Positions 56,001-64,000 of a DNA stretch of 64,000 bases are shown here, in pieces; within the stretch, counting starts at the first letter, position 1, and every line of letters starts with the position of its first letter. The notes under the pieces were generated by a model that was not told where the DNA came from, ran no database searches, and saw nothing but the letters and a program-made list of their open reading frames with translations. The position numbers and the translations under genes are program-made. Source of the DNA: Brachionus manjavacas (taxonomy: Eukaryota; Rotifera; Eurotatoria; Ploima; Brachionidae). Location: positions 496,001 through 560,000 of the forward strand of contig JAHQIY010000027.1 of NCBI GenBank assembly GCA_019054805.1. Reading direction: 5' to 3'.

Positions 56001-59000
56001 CAAAATTTACGTAAATTATGGTAATTTTTTTTTCTCATAATTTTGGATATAAATATTGAAGGATAACAAAAATTCATTTATTTTATCAAGTGCCAAATTA
56101 TTTCAATTTTTTGGACATTTTTTTTTACATAAATTTACGTAAAATGATCGAAATTTACCAAATTTTACGTAAAATCAAGTAAATTTACGTTTTTTTACTT
56201 TTGTAAATTTACGTAAATTTACAATATTTTACGTAAAATTCGGTAAATTTACTATTTTTTACGTAAATTATCGTAAATTACTAAATCCGGAACACCACTG
56301 TAAATTTTTGTAATGTTTGTTTAAAGGCAAAGATTTTAGTAGAGAGCGCATTTGGGTACTTGGGATTGTTGAAAGGGTGATACCAGGTTAAAAAGATCAG
56401 ATCAAATGCTATTTCTAAGGCTCTTTCAAATAAAAAAAACAAAAAAAAATTTTTAACTTCAATTGTATATTTTTAAATCGGCTTCGAACATTTTTTATTA
56501 TTATTAAATAGATAAATTTGCAGTTTTACCAGAATTTGGTAAGAAAATAAATTGATTAAATAAATTAAAATAAAAAAATTCAATATTTTTTTCAAATTTC
56601 CAAATAAAAATTGAACTCTTTCTATTTCACTATCAAGTTTAATTTCAGATATGAAATAGCTTGCATTATATTAAAATTATTTTTTTATTTGAGACTGAAA
56701 AATTAATTTGAAACATCGCACTTTTTCAATATAATTTCAACATTGGATACATTTTGTAATTTAATTTAATAAAATATTTTGAAACATATTAATTATTTTT
56801 GACTACGCTTAAAGTAGTGACCAGACTTTAAGTGTAACTCATTTAATTTTTTTTCTGAATATGGAAAAGTTAAAAAAAATTTTAAACTGCTCTAAACTTA
56901 ATAAATTGTTGAAAAGCGGTTTTGAAAAAAATTACTTTTGATCTTTTTCTGGAGATGTTCACTGTTCGATCTTTTGATTAGATTAGATGTTATCATGAGT
57001 CCCTCGCTAATAGTGTTTGTGTCCGAGTCATAGTAATTGAGGCGACCGGGTGGTCTATCCAAAGTGGGATCATTGCTGTTTTGCCTATTCAAACCTTGAT
57101 TTACATTGATTTTTTGCTGATTGCAATTGCTGTCACTAGAAGAAGATGGTTTGTTCACAATAATGGCTTCGTTAAGGCCAGCTGGCTTGTCGTTCTCTTT
57201 ATTTTTGCTGTCTGTGATTGGCGTAGTGTGGCTGCTGTCCGACAAGTTTTCCAGAAAAGAACTAGTTATGGTTTCATCAATTTTTTTCTCTTCATTAACT
57301 TGAGATTTCGCTTCTGCCTTATTGTCTGTTCCACTGAGACCATTGGGCTTCCAGTTTGTCTGCCTAGGCGATCCCTCGGGTGTGTTGGTCCACGAGCGTA
57401 TCCTGTTAGCTGGCAATTCGACTTTTTCAGTAGTTGGACTCTTTGCCTCCGACCCAGGAGTGTTGGTGATCAAATTTTTGGCAGTCACGCGCCTCGCCGG
57501 GATCGATGGCACCGGGGGCACCAGAATTCCGTTTGACACGAAGCTAGGCTGATTTTTGAACTCGACAGAATGCTGTAAATGAGAGGGTGGTCTGTTCTGC
57601 AGGTCCTGAGGACGGAAGTAGACCTTCTGGGCGGCTGGACTCGACAACAGCGGCCTAAAGTTGGACTGCAGTGGCAGATTGGGAAGAGCGGTGCGATTTT
57701 TGAAAAATCCACTTGTGTGGTTACTTGCCTGGTTGAATGTGTTGGCTAAAATATTTTTCAATGAGAGAATAAAAAAAGCCAAGTAAAGAGAAGGTGTCTA
57801 CCTGGCTCGGCTCGATTGAAAGGAGTGGGCGATGACTTGTGCACACTGGGTCGTTGCTTGGTCGATCTGGCATCTGAGGACACACGCTTCAGGGCTTCGT
57901 CATAGCTTGGCAGTGATTTGGTGACCGGGCTGGTGGCTCGTTGCTCCTTAAGTAAAAATAAATCAGTGTTTTAGGACTTGAGTGACACAAAGTTTAATTA
58001 CGTTTGTGTCATCGTGACGTTCAGCGCTGCCATTACGAGATGAAGAAATTCTAGGCTCTCTTTAAAAAAAAATTTTTTTTAAATTTAATCTTTAAGTAGA
58101 AAAAGCCCAAAAAAGAATTTTTTTTTATTAAAAAAAAATCAAACAAGTTAAAATTCAATTTATCTCTTTTAATAAACTTAAATCGTTTATGAAACAGTGC
58201 TCTTTCAAAAGGTCCAGAAGTGGTCAAATACTATCACATAAAAAATATAGAAAATTAAAATAAACATTATATTTAAATGAAAACTATTTTAATTTCAAAT
58301 ATTTCAAAAATTTTCCCAAAGAATTTTAATTAAGCATAAGATTTGCTAAAAAATGGTAAGATATCATTTTTTTTTCAATCTAAAATTTGGGAAAATAATG
58401 GGCATCTTGAAGGTGATGATCAATTCAAAATATCACTTCAATTCAAAGAGTTTATCTTTAGATGTTAGAATTATTTTTTGATTTAATTTAGAAATGCTTT
58501 ACATGTTATGTAGATTTAGAATATAAGAAAATTTTTATTAAATATTTAATGGAAAAATGTATTTGACGCAAAAAAAAACAAAACAAACTTAATCAATATT
58601 CACAGCTAAGTTTTGATGGAAGGTATTTTTTTTTTTTAAATATTAAAATTAAAATTTAACTTAGAATCAAATTTAATACCAAGAAACTTGATTTCCTTTT
58701 GGCTCATTATTCTGTTTCCGTAAATTTTTAAGTTTAGATTATCACCCTCTTTTTTGTACCTAGAAAAGACTACTGAACACGACTTTTCAACTGATATCTT
58801 CATTTTCCATTTAATAAGCCATTGTTCTAGTTCGTTGGTGTATTTATTTATCTTATTTTCTAGGTTCCTCTTTTTGTTGTAAATGAAGAATGTAACTAGA
58901 TCATCTGCGAAAAGCAGAGAGTATTCATTATTTGTTTTGTTTCTTTTGGGGATGTCATTAATAAATCTACTAAATAAAAGAGGACTTTTTGGTATTCTTC

Positions 59001-61791
59001 GCTCAAGTGGTCATTCACATTTACCTTAAATGTCCTAGAGTATAAGAAGGATCTAATCCAGTTAGTCAAGAAATGAGGTGGATTTATTTTAATCAATTTA
59101 AAAAGTAAACCTTCATGCTAAACCCTATCAAAGGGTCCTACAAAAATACTAAATTCCTGAACCTAACCACCCTCGAATCACGCAGATCAAGGGGTGACCT
59201 CATCTCCCACTTCAAGATCGCAAATTGACTACTTGACATCAACTGGCTAGCCTCAACCAAACTTATGGCGTCCATCGCCGGCCACGGCCCAGCCAACGCA
59301 ATCAGGGGTCACAAAAAACGCCTTTTTGTCCAACTATCCAACTGCCCGACGCGAACAAACTTCCTAAATAACAGAGTTGCATCTACCTGGAACAACCTCG
59401 CGTCCTCGACAGTCAACGCTCCAACCCTTAACAGCTTCAAGGCCCGCCTCGACATACACCTTGCCCGCACGAACACCACCACCACCTAAACCTCAACGAC
59501 CAACCATGGCCCAGTCAGTGAGACGGTGAGTTGAAGGCCTAGGCACTCCCCAGAAGCGTTTACGCTAGGACTAGAGGGGTCTAAGCTCGAACACTCATCA
59601 TCCCACATTCTTTCTCGCCAAACGCACAACCTGTCATCATAGCGATTCAAGTTGGGGCTATGACTCAATTTATTATTATTATTTTTACTCCAATTTTTTA
59701 AAATTTTCTGATCCCCATTTTTTTTGCAAAGCAAAAATATTTTTAAATTTTTAATACATCATTTTGTTTGAATTTTTCTCTATTTTTTGAAAATTAAATT
59801 AGTTTTTCTTCAAAATTTTTATTTTTTGTGAAAATTGAATATTTTTATATTTTTAAAAACCTAAACCCTTCTGACTCCCAATTTTATACAACTGACCCCA
59901 GCTTCCTTGGAAAGGATTTAACGAGCTCTCCAAAAATGTGCCTAATTTTTTATCCAGGAAGTATAGTTTTTGAGATATTTTGATTAAAATAAAAGGCCTT
60001 GTTTATTATTGAAATCAAATTTAAAAATTTTGTAAAATTTTTGACTTTTTTTTTGATTTCTTAACTAAAAATTTATTATTAATTTCGAATACGACTCAAT
60101 TTTTTTTAATAAAATTAATAAAACAAAATATATCAAATATTACAATTACAAATTGAATTTTCTCAATTATTTGTGGAATCATTTGAAATTATCAAAAACT
60201 TAACTTCCTGAAGAAAAATCAAGAACATTTTTGGAGAGCTCGTCAAATTCTTTTCAAGGAAACTGGGGCTCAGGTTTTTAAAAATATAAAAGTATTTAAT
60301 TTTCACAAAAAATAAAAATTCTGGAGAAAAACTAATTTAATTTTCAAAAAATAGAGAAAAATTCAAACTAAATGATGTATTAAAAATTTAAAAATATTTT
60401 TGCTTTGCAAAAAAACGGGGGTCAGTGTTTTAGTAGGACTCCTATCAAAGGCTTTGGAATTTACAAAAAACAGGGAGCAACTTTTTTCCCATTAAATGAC
60501 TCCACAATTTTTTGACTTAAAAAGTATTTAAAATATTTTTTACTTATTTTAAATTATGTGCTATAAACCTTAAATAAATATTTCCCAAATGTTTGTCCGG
60601 ATCTGTTAGGATCTGGTGGCTGGCGGTTATGACATAAATATAAATAATAATAATAACTTTATTAAATAAATGGCCACTTCTAGCATAACAAATAATAATA
60701 ACAAATAAAATAATTTCAAAGTTTTTTCTTCTAATCCCACATGTCTAATATTTTACACAATGTTAAATACTATCAACTTGCTAAGCGCATGAGATCATAA
60801 AATTGCACTGTGAAACTACAGACATTTAAGTTGGCTAGAGTTGGTGTTGATGTTATTGAGAGAACTGCATCAAATGTTTTAAATGATCTTTGAAAAAGTT
60901 GATGTGCAATTAGTTCAAGAAATTTGTTTTTTTGAATTAATTTTTGACAATTTTTTTTTTCCATGTGACTTAAATTTTTAATTAAATTTATTTTAGTCCA
61001 AATTTTTTTAACATTGCATTAGCCCTCAAGAATTTGTTCTACTAGAAGAACCTTGCATTTACTTAAAATTTTTTTCATTGAAAATTTTTTGAAATTAAAA
61101 TAAAAAAAATTAAAAAAAGTGACAAAAGATTTAATTTACCTTAGTAAAATGACGAACTTCATTTCTGACTCAAAACAATTTAAATGAAAATAGAAAGAAA
61201 AAATTATTTTTAGCTATTTCAACTACAAATAGAAACAATAGCCGTATTTAGTTATTAAAGGTACACAAAATAGATTTAGTTTATTTTACACTTTAGAAAT
61301 TACAAAATGCCTCTCATTTGTTGCGTTTGAGTAGACACTTAAACCAAATTAGAATATTTTGCCTTAAAAAAATACTACTCAGTCTGTGGGCTTTTTTAAT
61401 TGTCAAATTTAAACTTGACCGGGATGAGTTGGCAATCTTACTTGTGAGTAATGGTAGCTGAGAGAAATTCTTTGGGCGGTCTGCGTATCACTGGCTTTGA
61501 CTTGAGATTGTTCTAAAACAAAAATTAGCTTTTTTGGTGCCAATGATTGCTGTGGCCTACCGGGTTGACTGTCGAGTTGTTCTTGGCTATTGGCTTGTTC
61601 ACTAGTATGACGTCATTGGGTCTAGGGCCGTTCTGGTTGAGCGGTATCTGCGAGTTTATGACCAAAGTGTTGGCGGTTTCTTTGTGCGACGGAGAGTCGT
61701 TCTCGTTGAATGTGTGGTACTTTTTGGGCGTCAACGGCACGTTGACCATTATTTTTTTGCTCAAATTAGCTCTGGGTGTTTTCTCATTTAT
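42957..61791 (-). CDS. SAM-domain, coiled-coil protein (unassigned), 3' ten exons
   Basis: Minus-strand exons in order: 61791-61561, 61512-61442, 58059-58002, 57946-57802, 57745-56936, 51346-51176, 43905-43731, 43685-43275, 43229-43172, 43124-42957. All have AG acceptors and GT donors, and every junction keeps phase; the sum is 2298 bases (765 residues plus TAA). Residues 1-470 are disordered and Ser/Pro/Asn-rich, with LPSYDEALKRVSS. A coiled coil spans the 51 kb/43.9 kb junction (QIKKQIEELEKMYFELLRII), a second is at about 560-610 (HLTSLAKTVAQISLELKSI), and a C-terminal SAM domain at about 690-755 (MLRLFLQKLNYEMYAPNFEH, LGIPLGPRLRIM). This suggests a scaffold protein; I could not name the family. 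The first exon has an acceptor, so 5' exons lie beyond 61.8 kb or were missed. The introns of 5.6 and 7.3 kb are filled with transposons. Confidence 0.75.
43955..46150 (+). mobile_element. Decayed Jockey-like LINE carrying a Merlin-like copy
   Basis: 43960-44160 encodes RT start sequence (LSQVPECWKIANITMIP), 44813-45140 the RT palm into the ADD motif, and 45420-45530 the segment after it, separated by the same 280-base unrelated insert seen at 5.9-6.2 kb. 45840-46150 has a weak match to the LINE C-terminus (LGNFYESLIRLI, DYSFSCFE). It lies in the 7.3-kb intron of the SAM gene. Confidence 0.65.
44190..44812 (+). mobile_element. Merlin-like element, left end missing
   Basis: An inverted copy of 6536-7274. 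The right end is intact (ACTCATGACCC, then AAAAAGTTG, the complement of the other copy's flank). The left TIR is missing. The transposase-like frame starts at 44410 ([17 protein letters not shown]) and is frameshifted after about 35 residues. Confidence 0.65.
46150..46710. other. AT-rich intron sequence, nothing recognised
   Basis: No frame, repeat with clear ends or splice-flanked exon found. Confidence 0.4.
46714..47240. mobile_element. DNA element with 17-bp TIRs
   Basis: TTGACAACCAAAATCTG at the left pairs with CAGATTTTTGGTTGTCAA at the right. Inside (about 46975-47095) is a cysteine/histidine-rich frame (KCEHRSNHKMRQKYGFCVNR, then CPHRGKLCIC) resembling the piggyBac C-terminal zinc region. 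No TTAA duplication could be confirmed. Confidence 0.5.
47490..47720 (+). mobile_element. CR1-like LINE C-terminal fragment
   Basis: Encodes HALTSNGPASGIRGHQRRLT and REN-FLTNRVVNAWNEL, the typical ORF2 terminus of CR1/L2-type elements, ending in KNEFKNKLDNF. Confidence 0.65.
47880..48125 (+). mobile_element. Second CR1-like LINE C-terminal fragment
   Basis: The frame 47892-48128 has FNFITNRVVNDWNRLPKNVV and NSLNSFKARLDEWF, the same terminus from a different copy. Confidence 0.7.
48870..49110. repeat. Arm of the 59.1-60.4 kb fold-back family
   Basis: Very similar to 60250-60440, including TTTGCTTTGCAAAAAAATGG and the terminal GGGGGTCAGTTTTAGGAGGA. Part of a second, decayed copy. The stretch 48130-48870 shows nothing else. 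Confidence 0.55.
49110..50050. other. Intron sequence without recognised features
   Basis: AT-rich. One decayed coding-like stretch near 49600-49740 (Asp/Glu/Lys-rich) was not identifiable. Confidence 0.35.
50054..50230 (-). mobile_element. CR1-like LINE 3' end with TTA microsatellite tail
   Basis: The minus strand reads VVIESKTIDLFKNKLDNILS and a stop, then about 50 bases of 3' UTR and a run of some nine TTA units (50054-50083). The tail repeat is the LINE end itself. Confidence 0.6.
50640..50940 (+). other. AT-hook protein remnant, probably from a transposon
   Basis: From 50681 the frame starts MNIPLKRKRRPGRPKA and hits a stop; a downstream frame is Asp/Pro-rich (ESDSDDPPVQEPISKK), and in another frame near 50895 a second AT-hook reads KKRGRPVGSKK. 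AT-hooks at the tail of MULE-type transposases look like this. Frameshifted and dead. Confidence 0.4.
52330..53015 (+). mobile_element. LINE RT C-terminal half, fourth family
   Basis: 52430-52520 has WHMKFNQKKCKIMRFGS; after a frameshift, 52545-53015 has SSVERDLGFMINGKLKCPEQ, then LEYCTVILNPLQKNDTKRLG and LNYLSRLAKICIQLFKIVS. The WxxxFNxxKCKVMxxG and DLGV patterns are typical of CR1/L2-type RT. No catalytic motif remains. Confidence 0.75.
53580..53660 (+). mobile_element. LINE 3' hairpin tail (diverged)
   Basis: GAGGGAGCATTGGCTCGATA, then CAGATAAACGAATAAATA; a solo end of the main tail family. Confidence 0.45.
53740..53965 (+). mobile_element. LINE 3' UTR with hairpin tail
   Basis: Resembles 24590-24765. 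It ends with CTGAAGGAGCATTAGCTCGG and four AAATA units. Confidence 0.6.
54040..54620 (+). mobile_element. LINE C-terminal fragment
   Basis: 54060-54290 reads KTPSSIYNALIVSLIDPIFF and HKLQVHQSVSYKAIYHIPYE, equivalent to the C-terminal [25 protein letters not shown] region of the main LINE. The 3' end near 54580-54620 has GCTAAAGGAGTTTC and AAATAATAAATAAA. Confidence 0.6.
54679..56762. mobile_element. Element with about 85-bp TIRs, containing a TA fold-back
   Basis: The left end AATTACAAAATGTATCCAATG-type sequence (54679 on) pairs over about 85 bases, imperfectly, with the right end at 56678-56762. The interior left part (54770-55126) is unrelated to coding sequence. A 1174-bp palindrome is inserted in it. 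Target duplication not identified. Confidence 0.55.
55127..56300. mobile_element. Large TA-site fold-back element (1174 bp)
   Basis: Its ends CAGTGGTGTTCCGGATTTAG are perfect inverted repeats flanked by TA. The arms run about 550 bases to a centre near 55695, with one unpaired stretch in the right arm (about 55801-55842). The outer third consists of TTTACGTAAA-type units, as in the element at 20577-21074. No coding. Confidence 0.88.
58395..58545. repeat. Partial copy of the 41.2-42.5 kb element end
   Basis: GGGCATCTTGAAGGTGATGATCAATTC-like sequence followed by AAGAGTTTATCTTTAGATGT, matching the left part of the 41.2 kb element. Confidence 0.5.
58620..60530 (-). mobile_element. Jockey-like LINE RT fragment, split by an insertion
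   Basis: 58620-59130 on the minus strand has the RT palm (INPPHFLTNWIRSFLYSRTF) with a deletion over the GVPEGS motif, and IKFDSKLNF; it resumes at 60441-60530. A 1307-bp insert with a 10-bp target duplication interrupts it. 5' and 3' ends are missing. Confidence 0.75.
59134..60440. mobile_element. Composite fold-back element with 10-bp target duplication
   Basis: The ends GGTCCTAC and GTAGGACT lie between two copies of CCTATCAAAG (59124-59133, 60441-60450). The left half carries a GC-rich CR1-like ORF2 end (59150-59490: LNLTTLESRRSRGDLISHFK, ANAIRGHKKRL, NFLNNRVASTWNNL, LNSFKARLDIH). The right half (59690-60425) is a fold-back with arms of about 200 bases. The 9-10 bp duplication suggests a MULE-like element, or LINE-driven insertion. 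Confidence 0.6.
60540..61440. other. Intergenic/intronic stretch with no firm feature
   Basis: AATAAT-rich tail-like sequence near 60645-60710 and an unidentified minus frame (60964-60773) that could be LINE debris. Nothing firmly assignable. Confidence 0.3.
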
Positions 61792-61799
61792 CTTTTGTT

Positions 61800-62740
61800 A
61801 AAAAAAAACTATAAAATAAATTATTAAAATTTTAATCCAGGCTCAAATTGGTTCTTTTTATGCTGCACCTAGTTAATTTCGGAAATTGACTTAAAAATTT
61901 TTTTGTTCAACTAAGGCTTTTTCATCAAATTTTCTTTAAAAAAATAATCGTAGAAATACAGATTTTATTTTTTCTTAGAAATTGCTTTTTAATTGAAGCC
62001 TACTGGGGTAAACTTTTGTTCTAAAATTTTATTGACAATCAATGTCTTGATCACAAACAATTGAAAATTTTAAAGCACTAATTCATTCAAGCCCACCGGT
62101 ATGATTTAATAAACTATTATTAATGATGAAAAAAAGCAACTTTCAAAGGGTCTTTATTTTGTTTGAATTTTTAAGTCCTTTGAAGCTATCAAATTTTTGC
62201 CACTTCTTGTGTAAATTAAAAGAGGAAGAGTTGCCAGATAAAAAAAACAAACCACTATCAGTTGAAAATGATCAACATCAAAAAAAATACAAAATTACTT
62301 TTATTTTTCACAATAAATTATCACAATAAGTTAAATTTTTTTTGGTTTTTTTATTTATTTTATTGAAAGCTTATCCCTTAGATAAGAGCAAAAAGAGTTT
62401 AAAAAGAATAAAATAAAACTAATCAATTGTCCAATTTTTTTGTGGAATTTCTTTTGTATATCTTGCTTCTAAAAAATTAGATTTTTTTATTGTGTTTTTT
62501 TCAATCAAAAATTATTTTTTTACTGAATTTTAAATTTTAAAAAATTGTAGACAAAATGCAATTACAAAATAAAAAAAAAAAGAAATAATTAAAATATTCT
62601 TGGTACATAAACTTATTAATTTCATTTTTGTACTATTTAAATTATTAAACGTCATCGTGTGTTTAACATACAAAACAATTTTTGTTTTCAATAAAATATT
62701 CAAGCTTATACTTAAAATTACATAATATTAATGGAAACTA
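61800..62740. other. AT-rich stretch, no gene recognised
   Basis: A Lys-rich plus frame at 62123-62329 looks like chance AT-rich translation. The missing 5' exons of the SAM gene were not found here. Confidence 0.35.
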
Positions 62741-62744
62741 TTAT

Positions 62745-62795
62745 TTACTTATTTATTTGTTTTATCTGTGCCGAGCTAAAGCTCCTTCAGATTAA
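62745..62795 (-). mobile_element. LINE 3' hairpin tail
   Basis: On the minus strand, CTGAAGGAGCTTTAGCTCGG is followed by CACAGATAAAACAAATAAATAAGTAAAT-like tail. No coding part attached. Confidence 0.55.
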
Positions 62796-63194
62796 AAAAA
62801 AATAAAAAAAAAAATAAAATAAAAATGTAAAGAAAAAATATAATAAAAAGACAATTAAAAATTGATAAATTGTAAAAGGTGACATGTGAAAAGTATTTAA
62901 GTATTGAACAGTATTGAGTAGAAAACTGTATAAAAAAATGAACTTACTAGATAAAATGTATTAAATGTACTATATAAAAATATTATTTACTAGATAATAA
63001 ATTTAACACCTAGATAGAATTAATAACTAATAGCTTTCATAAAGAAAAAAATTAAAATGCTAGATAATTTTATTTATCAACTAGATGTAAATTACCCTAG
63101 ATATTGAATAGTTACTCAATATTTTATTTGATAAATTAATTTATTTATTAGACTCGATTAAATATAGGTTATAAATCCACTTCTAATTCTTTTT

Positions 63195-64000
63195 AATTTA
63201 TTTCTTGGAGAAGGGAGAGTCCCGAGAGCGTGGAGCACTTCGAAAATTACTATGATTCAAAAAAGGCCTCTACTTCACAAGATTCTTTAAATTATAGACC
63301 AAATAGTATAACGAGTTGTTTAGGAAAGTTACTGGAACGAATAGTCTATTCAAGATTATACAAATTTTTGGAACAAAATTCACTCCTTTTCTAGGAGCAT
63401 TCTAAAAAGAGTTTTCTGCCTGTTTTTTGATATTTCTAAAGCCTTTGATAGGGTTTGGCATGAAGGTTTACTTTTCAAATTGATTGAAATGAATCCACTT
63501 CATTTCTTGACTAACTGGATTAGATCCTCTTTAGACAGTAGGACATTTAAGGTAAATGTGAATGATCATCTGACCGAAGAATATAAAATAACTGCAGGTG
63601 TTCCTCAAGGCTCAGTAATTAGTCCTCTTTTATTTAGTATATATATTAATGACATCCCCAAAAGAATCAAAACAAATAATGAATACTCTTTGCTTTTCGC
63701 AGATGATCTAGCTACATTCTTCATTTATAACAAAAAGAGGAACCTAGAAAATAAGATAAATAAACACACCAACGAACTAGAACAATGGCTTAAGTGGAAA
63801 ATGAAGATATCAGTTGAAACATGTGCCACATGTAACAATATATTTCAATATATGTCTTCTTAACTTTCATTTTTTTAGCTTTTTAACATTTTTTTGATTT
63901 TTTTATCTCATTTTATTAACTTTGATTTTATTTTTTATTTTAATTTTTTAATTTTATTTTTTTATTTTTAAATTCATTCTGTAGAAACCCTAGTTCATTA
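63195..64000 (+). mobile_element. Jockey-like LINE, internally deleted, running off the window
   Basis: 63195-63400 carries the early RT (GRVPRAWSTSKITMIQK) with frameshifts. The frame 63480-63863 has an intact RT palm ([31 protein letters not shown]) and then jumps from KMKISVET straight into the 3' UTR (ATGTGCCACATG), a deletion of some 600 bases of ORF2. It keeps the canonical GVPQGS; most other copies here have GVPEGS. The 3' tail reaches the window edge. Confidence 0.8.

Noticed and set aside
57081..57552. Plus-strand frames across the 57 kb region
   Set aside because: They lie opposite the in-phase 810-base exon of the SAM gene; the minus frame has splice sites that join neighbours in phase.
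62123..62329. 68-residue Lys-rich plus frame
   Set aside because: No domain, no splice context, composition expected of AT-rich DNA.

Overview
This window is AT-rich, intron-bearing eukaryotic DNA from an invertebrate-type genome. It has GT-AG introns, some only about 50 bases long, clear metazoan gene families, and many decayed retrotransposons and DNA transposons. A small, AT-rich protostome such as a monogonont rotifer would fit, but that is an inference from gene style and repeat types. No bacterial features, tRNA, rRNA or CRISPR signals were seen.

The host genes are islands of higher GC. (1) Positions 4.1-13.5 kb, plus strand: a ceramide transfer protein (CERT) with PH domain, FFAT motif and START domain. 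Two tandem, phase-matched versions of one START exon appear mutually exclusive. (2) Positions 17.98-19.0 kb, plus: purine nucleoside phosphorylase in three exons with a TATA box and poly(A) signal. (3) Positions 29.76-30.59 kb, plus: a single-exon RASSF with an N-terminal RA domain. (4) Positions 61.8-42.96 kb, minus: a ten-exon gene, pieced together here from splice sites and phases. It encodes at least 765 residues: a disordered Ser/Pro/Asn-rich region, two coiled coils and a C-terminal SAM domain. Its large introns hold most of the repeats between 44 and 56 kb.

The rest is mostly mobile DNA. Jockey/CR1-type LINE fragments occur throughout. Three LINE tail types share one design: a short GC hairpin followed by an AAATA-rich tail. 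DNA transposons include piggyBac (TTAA sites), hAT-like elements (8-bp duplications, TIRs starting TAGTGTTG), a Merlin-like element, MULE and pogo remnants, and long fold-back elements at TA sites. A broken Ty3/gypsy element (36.9-41.0 kb) is split by a 1.7-kb fold-back hAT-like element.

Nesting is extreme. At 31.2-33.8 kb a TA-site element sits in a hAT-like element, inside a fold-back hAT-like element, inside a LINE. Each layer has recognisable ends and target duplications, so the order of insertion can be read directly. The four host genes show no sign of forming a pathway; they are neighbours by position. No wholly new system was proven. The best candidates for novelty are the alternative START exons, the large fold-back elements, the shared LINE tail structure and the unassigned SAM-domain gene.
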